Source: Trichosporon coremiiforme | Taxonomy: Eukaryota > Basidiomycota > Tremellomycetes > Trichosporonales > Trichosporonaceae | Direction of reading: 5' to 3' | Assembly: GCA_039545355.1 (NCBI GenBank) | Contig: BCJJ01000007.1 | Span: forward strand, 1,626,168-1,690,167 | Length of the DNA: 64,000 nt | Shown: positions 1-11,812 of the stretch, one piece after another | Numbering within the stretch: position 1 is the first letter of the stretch | Layout: each line of letters begins with the position of its first letter | Program-made: the position numbers and the translations under genes | The notes under the pieces: generated by a model | The model's database searches: none | Seen by the model: only the letters and a program-made list of their open reading frames with translations | What the model was told of the DNA's origin: nothing

Positions 1-242
1 CTGGCCAGCCGGTCCATCCCACAGCTCTGCTTCAAGCGGACCACCAGCAGAGCCCGCAACAGTCCGGATGATCACGGTGGACCCATGTATCCCATCGCAG
101 AGCGTTGCAAGCACGCTTGGGCTACGCGGGAAACACTCTTGAGTGATCGGCGCTAGCCGTGTGTGGCAGGCTGGCGTGTGCTGCAGTGGCACTGCCTTCT
201 GTATCCGACTTGTGTACGCTCTTCACGAGCTCTGTAACTCAC

Positions 243-952
243 CCACTGCCCAAAGCGAAGAAGATGTTACCCCAGCCTGTAGGAACGTCAGCTTAAGCCA
301 TAATTCTCCGATGCGTACCTTGGAAGATACCTCGGTGTGTGATCGGCACCAAATCGCTCATAATCGTGCTTCCGACGGACGTGAGACCTCCTCCCCCGAT
401 TCCTGCGACCATGCGCGCGGCAATGAGGAGTTCCATGGTGGGAGCAACGGCGCAGAGGACGTTGCCGAGGGTGAAGAAACTGAGCGCAATGAGCATGCTG
501 CTCTGGCGGCCGATAATGTCACAGAGGCGTCCGTAAATGGGCGTGAAGCAGCACACGGAGAGGAGGTAAGACGTTCCGAGCCACGAGCCGAGGTCGGAGG
601 CGTTGAACGAGGACGAGATCGGGCCGAGCAGCGTCGCGACAATCGTGCCATCAAAGCTGGCGAGGAACGAGCAGCTCCACATGCTGCAGCAGAGTACCCA
701 GAAGTTGTACTGCGACAGGCCGACGAGGTTGTAGTGCCCCTTCTGCGTCGGCACCTCGGGGACATTGGTTGCATAGCTGATCGTATCCTCGCGCTCGACC
801 GTGACGCCGTTCGGGCCGGAGGCGAGTAGCCGGGTACGCTCGGTGAGCGTGTTAGCTCCATTAGTGCTGGGTGCGTTGGTGCTGAAGCTGTTGGCGACGC
901 TGGTGGGGCGCCCGTTGGCGCCATTCGTGCCAGTCGTTTCTGGCGGCGGCAT
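243..952 (-). CDS. MFS transporter, DHA2 type (partial, continues off left edge)
   Basis: Multi-pass membrane exporter of the drug:H+ antiporter-2 / vacuolar basic amino acid (Fnx1/Vba) type, inferred from family patterns. Exon 1 is 952..320, intron 319..277 (contains GCTGAC-type branch), exon 2 is 276..243 and ends at another GTGAGT donor. Visible marks: hydrophilic Ser/Asn-rich N-terminus of about 75 residues, a first membrane helix with SFDGTIVATLLGPISSSF, and the MFS motif-A segment GRLCDIIGRQ between helices 2 and 3. The splice joins GIFQG to WGNIFFALGSG, which fits the family. I could not find a convincing third exon between 243 and 1, so the remaining helices either lie to the left of the window after a long intron or the copy is damaged. 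It is divergent from the fucosidase gene, sharing a 542 bp upstream region. Confidence 0.75.
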
Positions 953-1494
953 GTTGTTCCGATGAGAGTTGGAGTGAAATCAGAAGCAAGACGAAGCGGT
1001 TAGAGGTGGAGAAAAGTCATGGATTCGGGGGGTGCGTGACGGACGAGGCCGATGTCGCAATAGGGTTGGTGCGTGGGCGAGCCGGCCCCGGAGATCCCAT
1101 ATCCGCTCGGTTCTTCCGAGTCCCACCACATCAACAACCGCTCGCTCTTTGCCGTCTCGGCGTCGGAGAAGTGCGTCGGGCGCCGCGACTAGGGCGTCTC
1201 GGAGCCACCCAGATCTGATGCTTACTTCTAGTCGCGTGCCAGAACGTGGGCCCCCGTGTTTCGTCTGCTCGAAGATGTCATGGCTGGGTGCGAAGGTGAC
1301 ATGAGCAATCGACGCCGGTATCTCGGCCCTGTGCGGCTTGGCCCTGTACATCCGGCATGTTGCCCGAACCCTGGCCAGGCTAAGCCCAGTAGTGCGCTAT
1401 GCCCTGGATCTATATGCAGCACTTCTTGAACGCCGCGCGAAAGTTATAACCACGTCGCGATTGCGGCCTCTACCTCGTGCCTCCCCACCTCACC
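953..1494. promoter_or_regulatory. divergent upstream region of the MFS and fucosidase genes
   Basis: No gene seen. A TATA-like CTATATG lies near 1410, about 85 bp before the fucosidase start. No other element recognised. Confidence 0.3.
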
Positions 1495-3915
1495 ATGCTC
1501 AAGCTGCTGCTCCTGGCGGTAGGCGCGATCGCGTCCCAGGTGCCGCTCGGTGACGCCGGATCCGCCCCGGGCGCCGGTGTCGGCGCCAGCACCCCGCGCA
1601 GCGTGCAGCTCGACCTCTCGCCCTACCTGAACGCAAAGGCGACGAGCCTCAACGGCGAGAACGACGGCAAGGGCTTTAGAAACGGCTCAACCTTCCCCTC
1701 CGAGCATCTCCCAGTCAACAAATGGTCTGACTCGGGCGTCGACTTCGTTTTGCCGAACTGGATAGGCAAGCACGACTGCGTCAAGGCGAACAAACAGGTC
1801 ATCCACCTCCCCGACCCTACCGAGGTGAGGAGCATCCATCTCCTGGGTGCGGGCGAGGATGCGGGCGGGTTCCTGTTCATGGAGACGCACGAGACGCTCA
1901 CCCTCACGTTCGAAGATGGCGGCAAGGTCCAGGCCCCGTTCGAGGTGAAGCACTGGTGGAGCCACCACTGGACGAACAAGAGCCCGATCCGCGCGCCGTA
2001 CCACTTCATCGCGGAGGGCGTGAGGAGCTACAACGCGTCGCACCTGTTCCACATCCCTGTTGCGATCCCGCCATCCGCGGCGGGTAGGACATTGACGAGC
2101 GTCCGTCTCCCTGGTCCCGCCGAGAAGAATGCGCTCAAGGTCTTCGCCATGTCGTATGTGCCTGTGTCTGAGCAGACATACACTGTGCGCTGGGCGCGAG
2201 GCACGCGCAGGTGGGAGAACGGCCACCAGATCGTCGAGGTGCTGCTCGCCAACCCGCGGAGTGTCTCTGAGCACAGCGACCCGAGCGCTTGGGTAACCGA
2301 CATCGGCGTCACCCTTCATGGCGAGACCTTCAAGGGCTTCAAGGAGCAGCACGTGAACAGGCTCATGCCGGGCGACGAGGTCTTGCTCGAGTTCGAGGTT
2401 GAGCCGCGGTCCGGGTCCTCTGACGCGTTCGACGGCGCCCATCTCCAGGTCCGGTACCATGACCACATCGAGGAGATGCCGGTGCACGTTGACGGTGTGC
2501 GACTCCTCCACTCGCCCGACTACACCGAGGCCGAAATCGAGGAGCACTCCCGGCCTGGATGGTACGACGGAGCCAAGTTTGGTATCTTCATCCACTGGGG
2601 TCTCTTCAGTGTGCCCGCCTTCGCCGCCCCACCGCAGTATGCGGAGTGGTACGACTTCTGGCTCCATGACGGGGAGAAGCCGACCGAGAACCACCACCGC
2701 GCAACCTACGGTGCAGAGTTCAACTATGACGACTTCATTCCCATGTTCACGGCGGACAAGTACAACGCCAGCGAGTGGATGGACGTCATCGCTGCCAGTG
2801 GGGCGAAGTACTTTGTCTTTACGACCAAGCACCACGACGGATTCGCCATGTTCGACACGAAGGACACGAGCGACCGCAACTCTCTGCTGCTTGGACCGAA
2901 GCGGGATATCCTGAAGGAGCTCATGACGGCCGCGAAGGAGGAGCATCCCGAGCTCAAGCGCGGCACGTACTTCAGCTTGCCTGAGTGGTTCAACCCCCTG
3001 TACGCGCCTCATGGCCGCCTGTCGTTCCCCGGCGGACCGGCGCTGAACCCCTTTACGCGCGAGGAGGAGCCGTTCACAGGCCAACGCGACACTGCCACCG
3101 ACTTTATCGAGGACATCCAGCGTCCGCAGATGGAGATCCTGGTTGACGACTACGAGGTCGACCTGCTCTGGTGCGACATCGGGCTGGACAACCATTCCTC
3201 GGCCGTCTTTTCGCGCTGGTACGCCGACGCGGCTAGGCAAGGACGTGAGGTCGCGATCAACAACCGCTGCGGCGTCGGCGGCGACTTTGACACGCCCGAG
3301 ATGACGCGTTTCGCAACGGTGCAGCCGCGCAAGTGGGAGACGTGCGCGAGCATGGACCCGCACTCCTTCGGCTACAACAAGGCCACGAAGGACGAGGAGT
3401 ACCGCTCCCCGCAGGATGTCGTGCACTCCCTCATCGACATTGTGGCCAAGGGCGGCAACTTCCTCCTCAACATTGGGCCGCGGGCTGACGGGTCGATCCC
3501 GAAAGCGCAGAGCGAACCGCTCCGTGAGGCGGGCAAGTGGCTGAAGTTGAACGGACGCGCGATCTACGACACGACCCCCTTCGAGCCCTATCCCGAGCAC
3601 AACGCGGATGGCGTCCACGTCGAATTCACGCGCAAACCCGAGGCGTTCTACATCATCTCCCTCAGGAAGCCCGGCAGGACGGTCGCGATCACCGCGCCGT
3701 TGCCGGTGCTCACTGGCGACCGTATCGTCGCCGTCACGCCCGAGGGGGACAAGACGGTGAAGTGGCTGTACGAGGAAGGCACACTCGTTCTTGACACGCG
3801 TGGCATCGAGTTCGGTGACGACGGCATCGCATGGGTGTTCGAGGTGCAGTATGCCAACCCCGATGCCGCTCGGGACGAGGAAGAAGACAGCGAGCCAGTG
3901 CACGATGAGTTGTAA
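1495..3915 (+). CDS. secreted alpha-L-fucosidase, GH29
   Basis: Hydrolyses terminal alpha-L-fucose; expected to be secreted. Single exon, 806 residues from the ATG at 1495, chosen over an in-frame ATG six codons earlier because MLKLLLLAVGAIASQ makes a clean signal peptide and the context CACCATG is good. Residues about 20-340 form an extension not usual in GH29 enzymes (typically 450-500 residues). The GH29 barrel follows: HWGLFS near 366, TKHHDGFAMFD near 443, the LLWCDIG strand near 558 whose Asp is the expected nucleophile, and GNFLLNIGPRADG near 653. The tail is acidic (DEEEDSEP). No membrane anchor is seen. Lack of introns differs from its neighbours. The amino-acid permease downstream suggests a nutrient-scavenging neighbourhood, but that is inference. 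Confidence 0.88.
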   Translation: MLKLLLLAVGAIASQVPLGDAGSAPGAGVGASTPRSVQLDLSPYLNAKATSLNGENDGKGFRNGSTFPSEHLPVNKWSDSGVDFVLPNWIGKHDCVKANKQVIHLPDPTEVRSIHLLGAGEDAGGFLFMETHETLTLTFEDGGKVQAPFEVKHWWSHHWTNKSPIRAPYHFIAEGVRSYNASHLFHIPVAIPPSAAGRTLTSVRLPGPAEKNALKVFAMSYVPVSEQTYTVRWARGTRRWENGHQIVEVLLANPRSVSEHSDPSAWVTDIGVTLHGETFKGFKEQHVNRLMPGDEVLLEFEVEPRSGSSDAFDGAHLQVRYHDHIEEMPVHVDGVRLLHSPDYTEAEIEEHSRPGWYDGAKFGIFIHWGLFSVPAFAAPPQYAEWYDFWLHDGEKPTENHHRATYGAEFNYDDFIPMFTADKYNASEWMDVIAASGAKYFVFTTKHHDGFAMFDTKDTSDRNSLLLGPKRDILKELMTAAKEEHPELKRGTYFSLPEWFNPLYAPHGRLSFPGGPALNPFTREEEPFTGQRDTATDFIEDIQRPQMEILVDDYEVDLLWCDIGLDNHSSAVFSRWYADAARQGREVAINNRCGVGGDFDTPEMTRFATVQPRKWETCASMDPHSFGYNKATKDEEYRSPQDVVHSLIDIVAKGGNFLLNIGPRADGSIPKAQSEPLREAGKWLKLNGRAIYDTTPFEPYPEHNADGVHVEFTRKPEAFYIISLRKPGRTVAITAPLPVLTGDRIVAVTPEGDKTVKWLYEEGTLVLDTRGIEFGDDGIAWVFEVQYANPDAARDEEEDSEPVHDEL

Positions 3916-4633
3916 CCAGCCGCGGAACAATAGAGACATGCGGCGATCCCGCCGAGATAGAGGTAGATGCAGCGATACGAGATCTGGTGGTTGCTGCGCA
4001 ATGTGGGCAGCCGCGAGCGCGAGCCGGACGAGCCGCGCGAGCGCTCTGTCGAGCCCGGCCGAGCCTCGCCGTCGCGTACCCTCTCTCACTCCAAGCATCG
4101 CACCCAGAACGAAAGCGCAGTATTAGCCGTATCGCACCGGTTTTATCTGAGCGAGGACGCATGGCCGGAGAATGCGCGGAGACTTGGATGGTGGAGAAGG
4201 AGAGAAAGGGCAGAAAGGGTTCGGTACATCTTCGGGCCGAGTGCCGACATACCGGTTGTTTCGCCTCTCAACGAGCCATTGGAGCCAAGCCCATCGGAAT
4301 CTCTGGATCTCTGGAAATAGCCTTTCACGAGCATGCCGCGAGCATGCCGTTGCGACGCCAGGACGCTTCCCTTGCCCACGCGCTACTATGGTTCTAGGCG
4401 TTTGGAGCAGGAGCTGCTTTACCGTATATCTTGCGTCTCGTGCTGGTGACGGGCATCTGCGATAAGGTCGAGTCGGCTCCCACACGACCCACACGAGCTG
4501 GGCGACATGCAAGCACAAGACCCGACACGAGCATCACGGTCAATGCCGCCTTTGCCGCCATTAGCCTCAATATAAAGCAGCGCGGTGGAGACTCTTGGCC
4601 CCGCTTGTTGACATCCCAACTCAAACTCACATC
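3916..4633. promoter_or_regulatory. intergenic; permease promoter with TATA box
   Basis: No gene seen. TATAAAG at 4571-4577 lies 57-63 bp before the permease ATG at 4634. Confidence 0.45.
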
Positions 4634-6433
4634 ATGAACGAACCCGAGAAGGACGTTATCGACGACAAGGGCGGCGCAGACGTGTACCCAGTTACCTCGC
4701 TGAGGGACCCCGAGGCAGGGGACGAGTACGACCCCGAGAAGGACGTCAAGGTCGATGTGCACACGCAACTGTACGATGGCGTCCAGCGCAAGATGGAGCA
4801 AAGGCATATGCAGATGATCGCGCTGGCTGGTACGATTGGAACGGGCTTGTTCCTCAACAGTGGCCGTATCATCGCGCATGGCGGACCTGTTGGAGCCTTG
4901 CTCGCGTTCATCACGACAGGCAGTGAGTCACCTCCCTTCTCGGAACGAGGCATGCTGACATAGAGCCATCGCATACGGCACCCTAATGTGCCTCGGCGAG
5001 ATGGCCGTCTACGCGCCCATCTCAGGCGGCTATATCCACTTCGCGGAGCGATGGGTCAACCCCGCCGTTGGTTTCGCTGTCGGCTGGCAAGTCACGGTGC
5101 AGTACTGCATCAGTATGCCTTCCGAGATGATCGCGGCGAACATCCTCTGCTCGTACTGGGACACCGGCTTCTCTGTCTCGCACCAGGCAGCGTACATCAC
5201 CACCTTCATTGTCTGTGGAAGTCTCGTCAACTACTTTGGTGCACGCTGGTTTGGAGAGTCCGAGTTCTGGTGAGTGTGGATAGGAGAGCACGGCTGACTC
5301 CAGGTTCGCGATGATGAAGATCATCCTCGTCATCATCTTGATCATCACCTCGCTCGTGATCGACCTCGGCGGCGGGCCGAAGAAGGACCGCATCGGGTTC
5401 CGATACTGGAAGGATCCCGGCCCCTTTGCACCGTTCTACGGCGACAGCAACCTGGGCTACTTCCTCGGCTGGTTCACAGACCTCGTCCAGGCTGCGGGCA
5501 GCTACATGGGTATCGAGATGGTGATCGTCGCAGCTGCCGAGGTGCGCAACCCCCGCGTCGCGCTGAAGAAGGCAGTGAAGCGTCTCTTCTGGCGTATCCT
5601 CTTCTTCTATATCCTGCTCATCTTCCTCGTCTCCCTCATTGTGCGGTATGACGACCCAGAACTCCTCCAGAGCAAGGGCACTGCCGCGTCTTCGCCGTTC
5701 GTCCTCGCCATGAAGCGTGCGGGTATCCAGGGTCTGCCCCACTTTGTCAACGCTTGTGTCCTTCTCTCGGCGTTTTCCTCAGGCAGCTCCCTCATGTACT
5801 CGGCGTCAAGGATGCTGTACGGTATGGCCCTGCGTGGATATGCTCCCAAGTTCTTCGCATTCACGACTCGCCGTGGTCTGCCGCTCTACGCGCTCATGTT
5901 CACAACCTGCTTCTACCCCCTCGCGTACATGTCACTCTCGTCTGGCGCTTCAACCGTTTTCAACTGGTTCTCCAACTTGACTGCGCTGTCTGGTTATGTT
6001 GTCTGGGTGAGTTGCGAGGGGCTTCCCTGGTACAGAAGCTGACGTCCAGGCCACAATCGGCGTGACCTACCTCCGTTTCAAGGCCGGCCTCGCCGCTCAC
6101 GGTATCGACCGCAAGTCTCTGCACTATGCAAACCGCTTCCAGCCCTTCATTGCCTATTGGGTCATTGGTTGGGCGGCGATAATCTTAACTTTCAATGGGT
6201 GGATGGTCTTCACGAAGGGCAACTGGAACGCATCGGACTTTGTCATCGCGTACATCCCCGTGCCCATCTTCCTGACCCTCATCACCGGGTACACGCTTGT
6301 CAAGCGACCCAAGTGGAAGAAGCCCGCCGAACTCGACATGTACTCGAACATCCCGACGGATGAGCAGGTCGCGTACGAGGAGCCGAAGCCTACGAATGCG
6401 TTCCAGAAGGTTGTGCAGTTTGTGTTCACGTAA
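4634..6433 (+). CDS. amino-acid permease (YAT/APC family)
   Basis: Plasma-membrane proton/amino-acid symporter by family. Four exons: 4634..4922, 4966..5269, 5304..6006, 6050..6433, giving 559 residues. The phases join to GTIAYGTLMCLGEMA, EFWFAMMKI and VVWATIGVTY. Signature features: RHMQMIALAGTIGTGLFLNSG after a hydrophilic N-terminus (helix 1), LGEMAVYAPISGGY (helix 2-3), GIEMVIVAAAEVRNPRVALKK (helix 6-7 and conserved loop) and SRMLYGMALRGYAPKFF. Length matches the fungal family. Introns are 34-43 nt with CTGAC near the acceptor. Substrate cannot be told from sequence. A TATAAAG lies about 60 bp before the start. Confidence 0.92.
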
Positions 6434-7020
6434 GGAGGTTGAGAGGTGGATGTACGGCGGGGCGGGAGGGCGATGTGTTTGTACTCAATGCAATTTGGAC
6501 AGATGGTCAATAGCTCTGTCAGAGACTACTGCTTTGCACTGGCCACGCTCTCACGAACCTCACTGAGCGTTCACTGATGGGAAGAGAGTCAATCGAGAGA
6601 TGACAGTAACTAGGTGAGCCACCGGGGCCCTGGGGCTCCATTCTCTCGGCAGGTTGATCGACGCTCCGACTGACGACCACGCCCCCTTTACAGGTCTTGG
6701 CATGCGTCGACACTCTCCAACACTCTCCATCGCACTCTCCTCGTCGACTCCGACACCTTTCACACCATCTCCTCACCTGTTGTTCAACCGTGCCGCATGC
6801 CCACCTCCATTCATGTCTCACGGTAACTGTCGGCTCAGATCGGCAATGCGCCCGAAATAGAAATAGCACGCAACTGGCACACCAAACACTCCACGGCCCT
6901 GCGCTGCCCTGGCGTCATTACACTCCCAGGCACTCTGTCATGAGCTCCGCTCCGTGAGATCCGTGAAATGGCACGCGGCGATATCTATCCGACGCCGCGG
7001 GGGGCTCCAGGCATCACAAC
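6434..7020. other. intergenic, nothing recognised
   Basis: Between permease stop and the Atg22-like start; no convincing coding exon or motif. Confidence 0.4.
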
Positions 7021-9078
7021 ATGTCTGACCCCCGACATGCCGACGTCACGAGCGTCGACGACGACCACCACGGAATGAGGGATGACCTCAGCGTGAGGGA
7101 CATTCCTCTTGATGGGAGGGACGAAAAGTCCGTTCTCGAAGTCGTACCCGACGAAGCGGCACTATTCGCGAGTCCGCTCCCGATCACGGGCGAGCGGAAG
7201 ACTACGACTCGGACAGAGCTTTGGGTGAGTGCCAGCGATGCGGACTGATAGCTGACATCAGAGCTGGTACCTCTACTACGTCGGCAACAGTGGTCTTGGC
7301 CCGTTCAACTTTGCAATCAGCGCATGGCAGAACCTCCTCTATCTCGCCGGCACAGATCCAGCGACGGGGGCAGCGTGCGGTGACGGCGGTGAGTCCCCTC
7401 TAGCGTCATTGTAACCCTGGGTAGCTAACGACAGACTGCGTCCTGACCGCATACGGGTCAAGCCGGAGCGTGAACTCCATCGTGCTGATCACGAACGGGA
7501 TCAGTTTCGCGCTGCAAGCCTGCCTCTTCCTCATCATGGGCAGTATGGCCGACTACGGCAGCTGGAGACCGCACATCACGACCTTCTTCACGCTCCTCGC
7601 CTGGGGCGTCAGTTTCGGCTGGCTCGGCGTCATGAGCCCGAGCAAGTGGCAGACGGGCACTGCACTGTACATTCTCGGTCTGATCGGGTATCAGGGCGCG
7701 CTCACGTTCTGGACGGCCGCTTTCCCAGGTCTCGCGCGCGATCTTCCCGAGATGCAGCGAAGCGAGGTCGAGCTGAAGGAGGGGCAGATAGAGTGAGTCG
7801 CGTGTCGCTGCAGTTGTGCAGTGGGAGGAAGCTGAGGCGACTTGGTAATCAGCTAATGGCAGCACGGCCGAGTTTGACAAGCGCGACATGCTTGCGCGGA
7901 ACCGACTCGCGAACGTGAGCTTCTTCGTTTGCTCAATGGGCGAGCTTGTCGTGCTGGCGATCCTGTGCGGCATCCTCTTCGCGGTCGTTAAGAACGACGA
8001 CGCAGAGAGTAACACGCGCTCCCTGTCTATCGTGTGCGCATACAGCGCCGGAGTATGGAGTGAGTCCAGCTGCGATCCGCCTGCTGAAGCTGACGTCAGT
8101 CGTGTGCGCCATCCCCTGGCTCATCTTCGAGCAGTACAGACCCGGCCACCGCCTGCCCCCGCACACGTCGTACCTGACCGCAGGCGTGAAGCAGATCTAC
8201 CACGCGTTCCGGCTCTGTTTCCGCCTGAAGCAGACCTTCATCTACCTGGCGGCGTACTTCTTCCTGGGCGACTGCCTCAACACACTGGTGACGGTGATTG
8301 CGACACTGCAGAACGAGGTCGCGTCCTTCGATTCCAAAACGCTGAACTACCTGCTCATCGACGGCATCGCGGCCCAGGCACTCGGCATTGGAGTCTGCTG
8401 GCTGATCCAGAAGTACTTCGTCATCAGGACCAAGTGGATGTTGGTCGCGAATGGCGTGTTCATCCTCATCCTCGCGGCTTGGGGATGTGTCGGCATCACA
8501 CAGTCCAAGTTTGGGTTCCACAACGTCTGGGAGTTCTGGCTCTACCAGGGTGCGTTGTAGCTCTGTGGAACGCTTCGTAGCTAACGTACAGCCTACTACG
8601 GCGTCTTTGTCTGTCCGTGGTACGCCATTTCGCAGGCCATGATCTCCGAGGTCGTGCCGCGAGGCAAGGAGTTCCTCTTCTTTGCCTTATTCAGCATTAT
8701 CGGCGTGAGTCTCCTCCGGCTTCATGGGCAGCAGCGTACAGCTGCCATCAACGAACCGGTCGCAGCCTCTTGTTGGGCCACCACCCTCGCTTTCCATCTC
8801 CGGACCTCAACTGACGACAGAAAACCTCGAGCTTCATCGGTCCCTTCGTGAGCAGCGCGATCATCGACCGGAGCGGGAACAACAACATGCCCTTCACGTT
8901 CCTGCTCGCGCTCGGCTTTGTGTCGCTCCTGATCCTGCTCTGCGTCGACGTCGACAAGTCGCGCAGAGAGTGCAGGCGATACCTCGAGGAAGAAGCGATT
9001 AGGATCTATAAGTTGAGCGAGAGGGAGATCGCAAGCAGGCCAAGTGTGCCAGAGGTGATCGTAGAGGAGAAGGCGTGA
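7021..9078 (+). CDS. Atg22-like MFS transporter
   Basis: Resembles Atg22, the vacuolar efflux carrier that returns amino acids after autophagy. Seven exons: 7021..7224, 7262..7388, 7435..7792, 7863..8059, 8100..8549, 8592..8704, 8821..9078; 568 residues. All phases close, e.g. SWYLYYVGNSGLGPFNF, GDCVLTAYGSS, SIVCAYSAGVWIVCAIPWL, QAYYGVFVCPWYAISQAMI, IIGKTSSFIGPF. Family marks: polar N-terminus of about 65 residues, helix 1 SWYLYYVGNSGLGPFN, SFIGPF in the last third, and about 12 hydrophobic spans. Introns 37-116 nt with CTGAC or CTAAC before CAG. Close relatives can sit in vacuole or plasma membrane, so location is inferred. Confidence 0.87.
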
Positions 9079-11812
9079 GCTGCGCCATCATGACGGGGCG
9101 TGGGCCAATGAACGAGCGCAAGACGCCCAAAGTCGTAGAAAATGCAACGCCGGCGTACCGGTCCGGATCGCGGTGGGCAGTGCGCCAAGCACATGCATGC
9201 CCTGGCCGCTCCGGAGTCAACGCAAGGCACTGAATCTGCTCGTCGTCCATCGACTCCACACCGGAGTTCCAGCTGCGCACCCTCCGTTCTCTCCCACTCA
9301 ACGCCGCAGCAGTCCGGAGTTCGGCCCGGTATCGCCGTAGCGCCGTCGTGTCGGCGCCCCAGCGGCGATCTCGGACTAAACCTTGCCGTCGATCAACTCA
9401 CGCGAGAGCCTCACACGACTTCGATGTCAGTCTCAACAGCCCCGAATACAGCGGGCCCTCCTCCCCATTTCGAATCGACTCCTCATTCGAATTGGAGTGT
9501 TACTGAATGTGACCCCTTTTTCTTTGGTCACCGTTCAGACGCCCTATTTCCCGCCCACTGCCGCGCAAAGCTACATGACTGCAAGTAGCCGCGCTTGTCT
9601 TCTCAACACACAGCGGACTGCGTTCTTGGCGTTCACACGTCCTGTACACCCTTCGAACTATGTCTTGGCTGCATGATCTGGGACAAAGAGGGTTCCCCCA
9701 ACGAGGGAACGTGCGCGGGGGTGGCCACGTTCAGACCGTTGTTCGCCGTACATCGCCGCTGCGATCCTGTCACTGGAGAGATGTCAGGACCGCTATCGCA
9801 GTGCTTCCACACACCACGAAGATACTTAGGGAGCAGACAAGTCTAAGCGACTGCTCGATCTGCGGGGAAGCATAGTGAATGTGCGCGAACCGGCTTGATA
9901 ACTGTCAACAGTCTGATTGGCTGTTCGACGTCTGGAGCCTTGGGCAGCTCTTTCCAGTAGAGATAGGCTATAACCTGCTTCCACAGTGTCAAGTTCGGGG
10001 CTGCCGGTTGTAAGGAGCTGCATCCCCGCATCCAAGCTCCCGCGCATTCCTTCAAACGCGGGGGCGGAAGTGACCGAGGTGCAGGATGAGAACACCGACG
10101 CGACATACCGGGGACAGGGCCGAGACAGGCCGCGAGGAATGCTCGACGCATTTCAGTCTTCGATCGTAGCGCGGCAAGCGGCGGCAAGCGCTATTCGACA
10201 CGGCACAAAGTCTGTCAGTGAAGAACGCCATCTCCCCGTCCCTCCTGAGGCTCTGCCGGCATACCCGGCATCTGCGATATTCGACGACCCACTTGTTCGG
10301 CTCGCTGCCGGACGCTGCTGTCCGCAGTTGTTGCCCACCCGTGCCAATACATGCCCGCGTTGGAAGGTTCCCAGCGCAAGCGGTCTGTCGTTTGCGCAAG
10401 GAACGCGGCCGTCTGCTGGTATCTGCGAGCCGCTGCAGTGTCTATTTTCAGCCCAGAGCGCGGGGTAGACGAGGGACTGCTGGCATACTGTCTGGGCGCG
10501 GCCATCCGTTGATCCGCTTCCACTCTGCTCCAGACGCTGTCGACACCACTCCGAGGCTCTCCAAATGAGATGGAGCGGCGGATCTCCAGTGCGCAATGCC
10601 GATCTGCACCACTCTCATTCGCAATACGCATCCGCCTGAATGGGGCCTGATAGAGGTCTCTGAAGGGCCAAGCCATGCCGTGCCCACTCCGCACGGGTTC
10701 CCCACTCTCGCGACCAGAAACGTTCGAAAACAAGGCCACTCTCGCATCGGGGTTGCGGTTTGTCGACACCTTGCTCTCACGGCCCCGCTGGGCACCAACT
10801 TCAACGAATGCCGCCCCGATCTATAAGTCGCCGTTCCCCGGTTGCCGTCACGGCGACGCGATTCGAAATGATGACCATATGACACACGTGATGCCCCAAC
10901 ATGGCTGATATCATTTCGAAGAGTGTTCGCCATGTCTTACTCGCGTCAGCACGAGCGGGACAGCAGCTGAGGGCAGGATATACAACAGCCACGGGGTCAA
11001 ACGGCACACCCACCCCTGCTCCTCGTGACCGAGGCACGTCCGGACCGGCGCTGCCAGGTGCCTCTGTGGCGTCCCGCCTGCAACCGTGCGTCGCCCTGCG
11101 TCATTGACTCTCTAGCGCTCAACACAGGCACTCGCGTCGGAAACGATGCGGAATGCCTCATTCTTTCTGGGGTGCGCTCGTACCTAAGCATGTGCGTCTG
11201 TGGGCTAGCGTGGGCTTGGCAAAGGCTAAACTTGGTTCCCTGGAGCAACGGGGACCCCCTCGTCGCCCACTGTGGCATCTCACAAGTGTTTGGGTGCTGC
11301 ACCACCTCACATCACAACAGTCCGGAACCCCACCTGGCTCCAGATCTGCGTAAAATCTCAGCCTCTCACCCTCTCCCGATACGCTCCGAGGGCGAGTGTC
11401 AGCTTGATCCCAAAACGACCTAGGCAAAACCGACAGCTCCGAGTTGGGTTCTGGATTGGACCACCATGCCTGGTGACAGGGAGGCGTCGGCAAAGCTTCG
11501 GGTCGCCCTGGTTTGCCACGAATATCTACCCCGCGGGGAACCTTTGGGGCCTCCGTTCGTGTCCCGCGACCTCTGCTCGTGTGGGCCGAGTGGCTACTCC
11601 AAGCTGCTGCTCGTGTGGCTAAGCTCAGTTGTGCGTACCACGGACGTAGAGAGCGGGCGAGCGCGTAAACCGCGAGGATGAACTCTCTCATTAGCTCTGC
11701 CGGCCAGGCAAAAGCAGTAAGATTGCCGCGTCTCACGGTATAAAAGCTTTCGTGAGAGCGCAGTCTGCCGCTCTCCCATCAGCTCTATCGTCTCCCTCTC
11801 ACGACAGCGACA
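9079..11812. promoter_or_regulatory. 2.7 kb intergenic region upstream of the sugar transporter
   Basis: No coding exon with sensible composition. Three CCGGAGTC/T sites spaced about 50 bp (9211, 9261, 9314) near the left end. Far longer than other gaps here, so it may hold dispersed control sites or an unrecognised RNA gene. Confidence 0.35.
11739..11746 (+). promoter_or_regulatory. TATA box of the sugar transporter gene
   Basis: TATAAAAG, 74 bp before the ATG at 11813, followed by a CT-rich leader; a strong core promoter match. Confidence 0.6.

Noticed and set aside
1687..4098. 803-codon open frame antisense to the fucosidase gene
   Set aside because: Shadow of strong C/G-ending codon bias on the other strand; Val/Arg/Leu-rich composition with no domains.
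4923..4963. Alternative acceptor at 4963 in the permease
   Set aside because: It puts the next exon out of frame; the acceptor at 4965 restores TIAYGTLMC.
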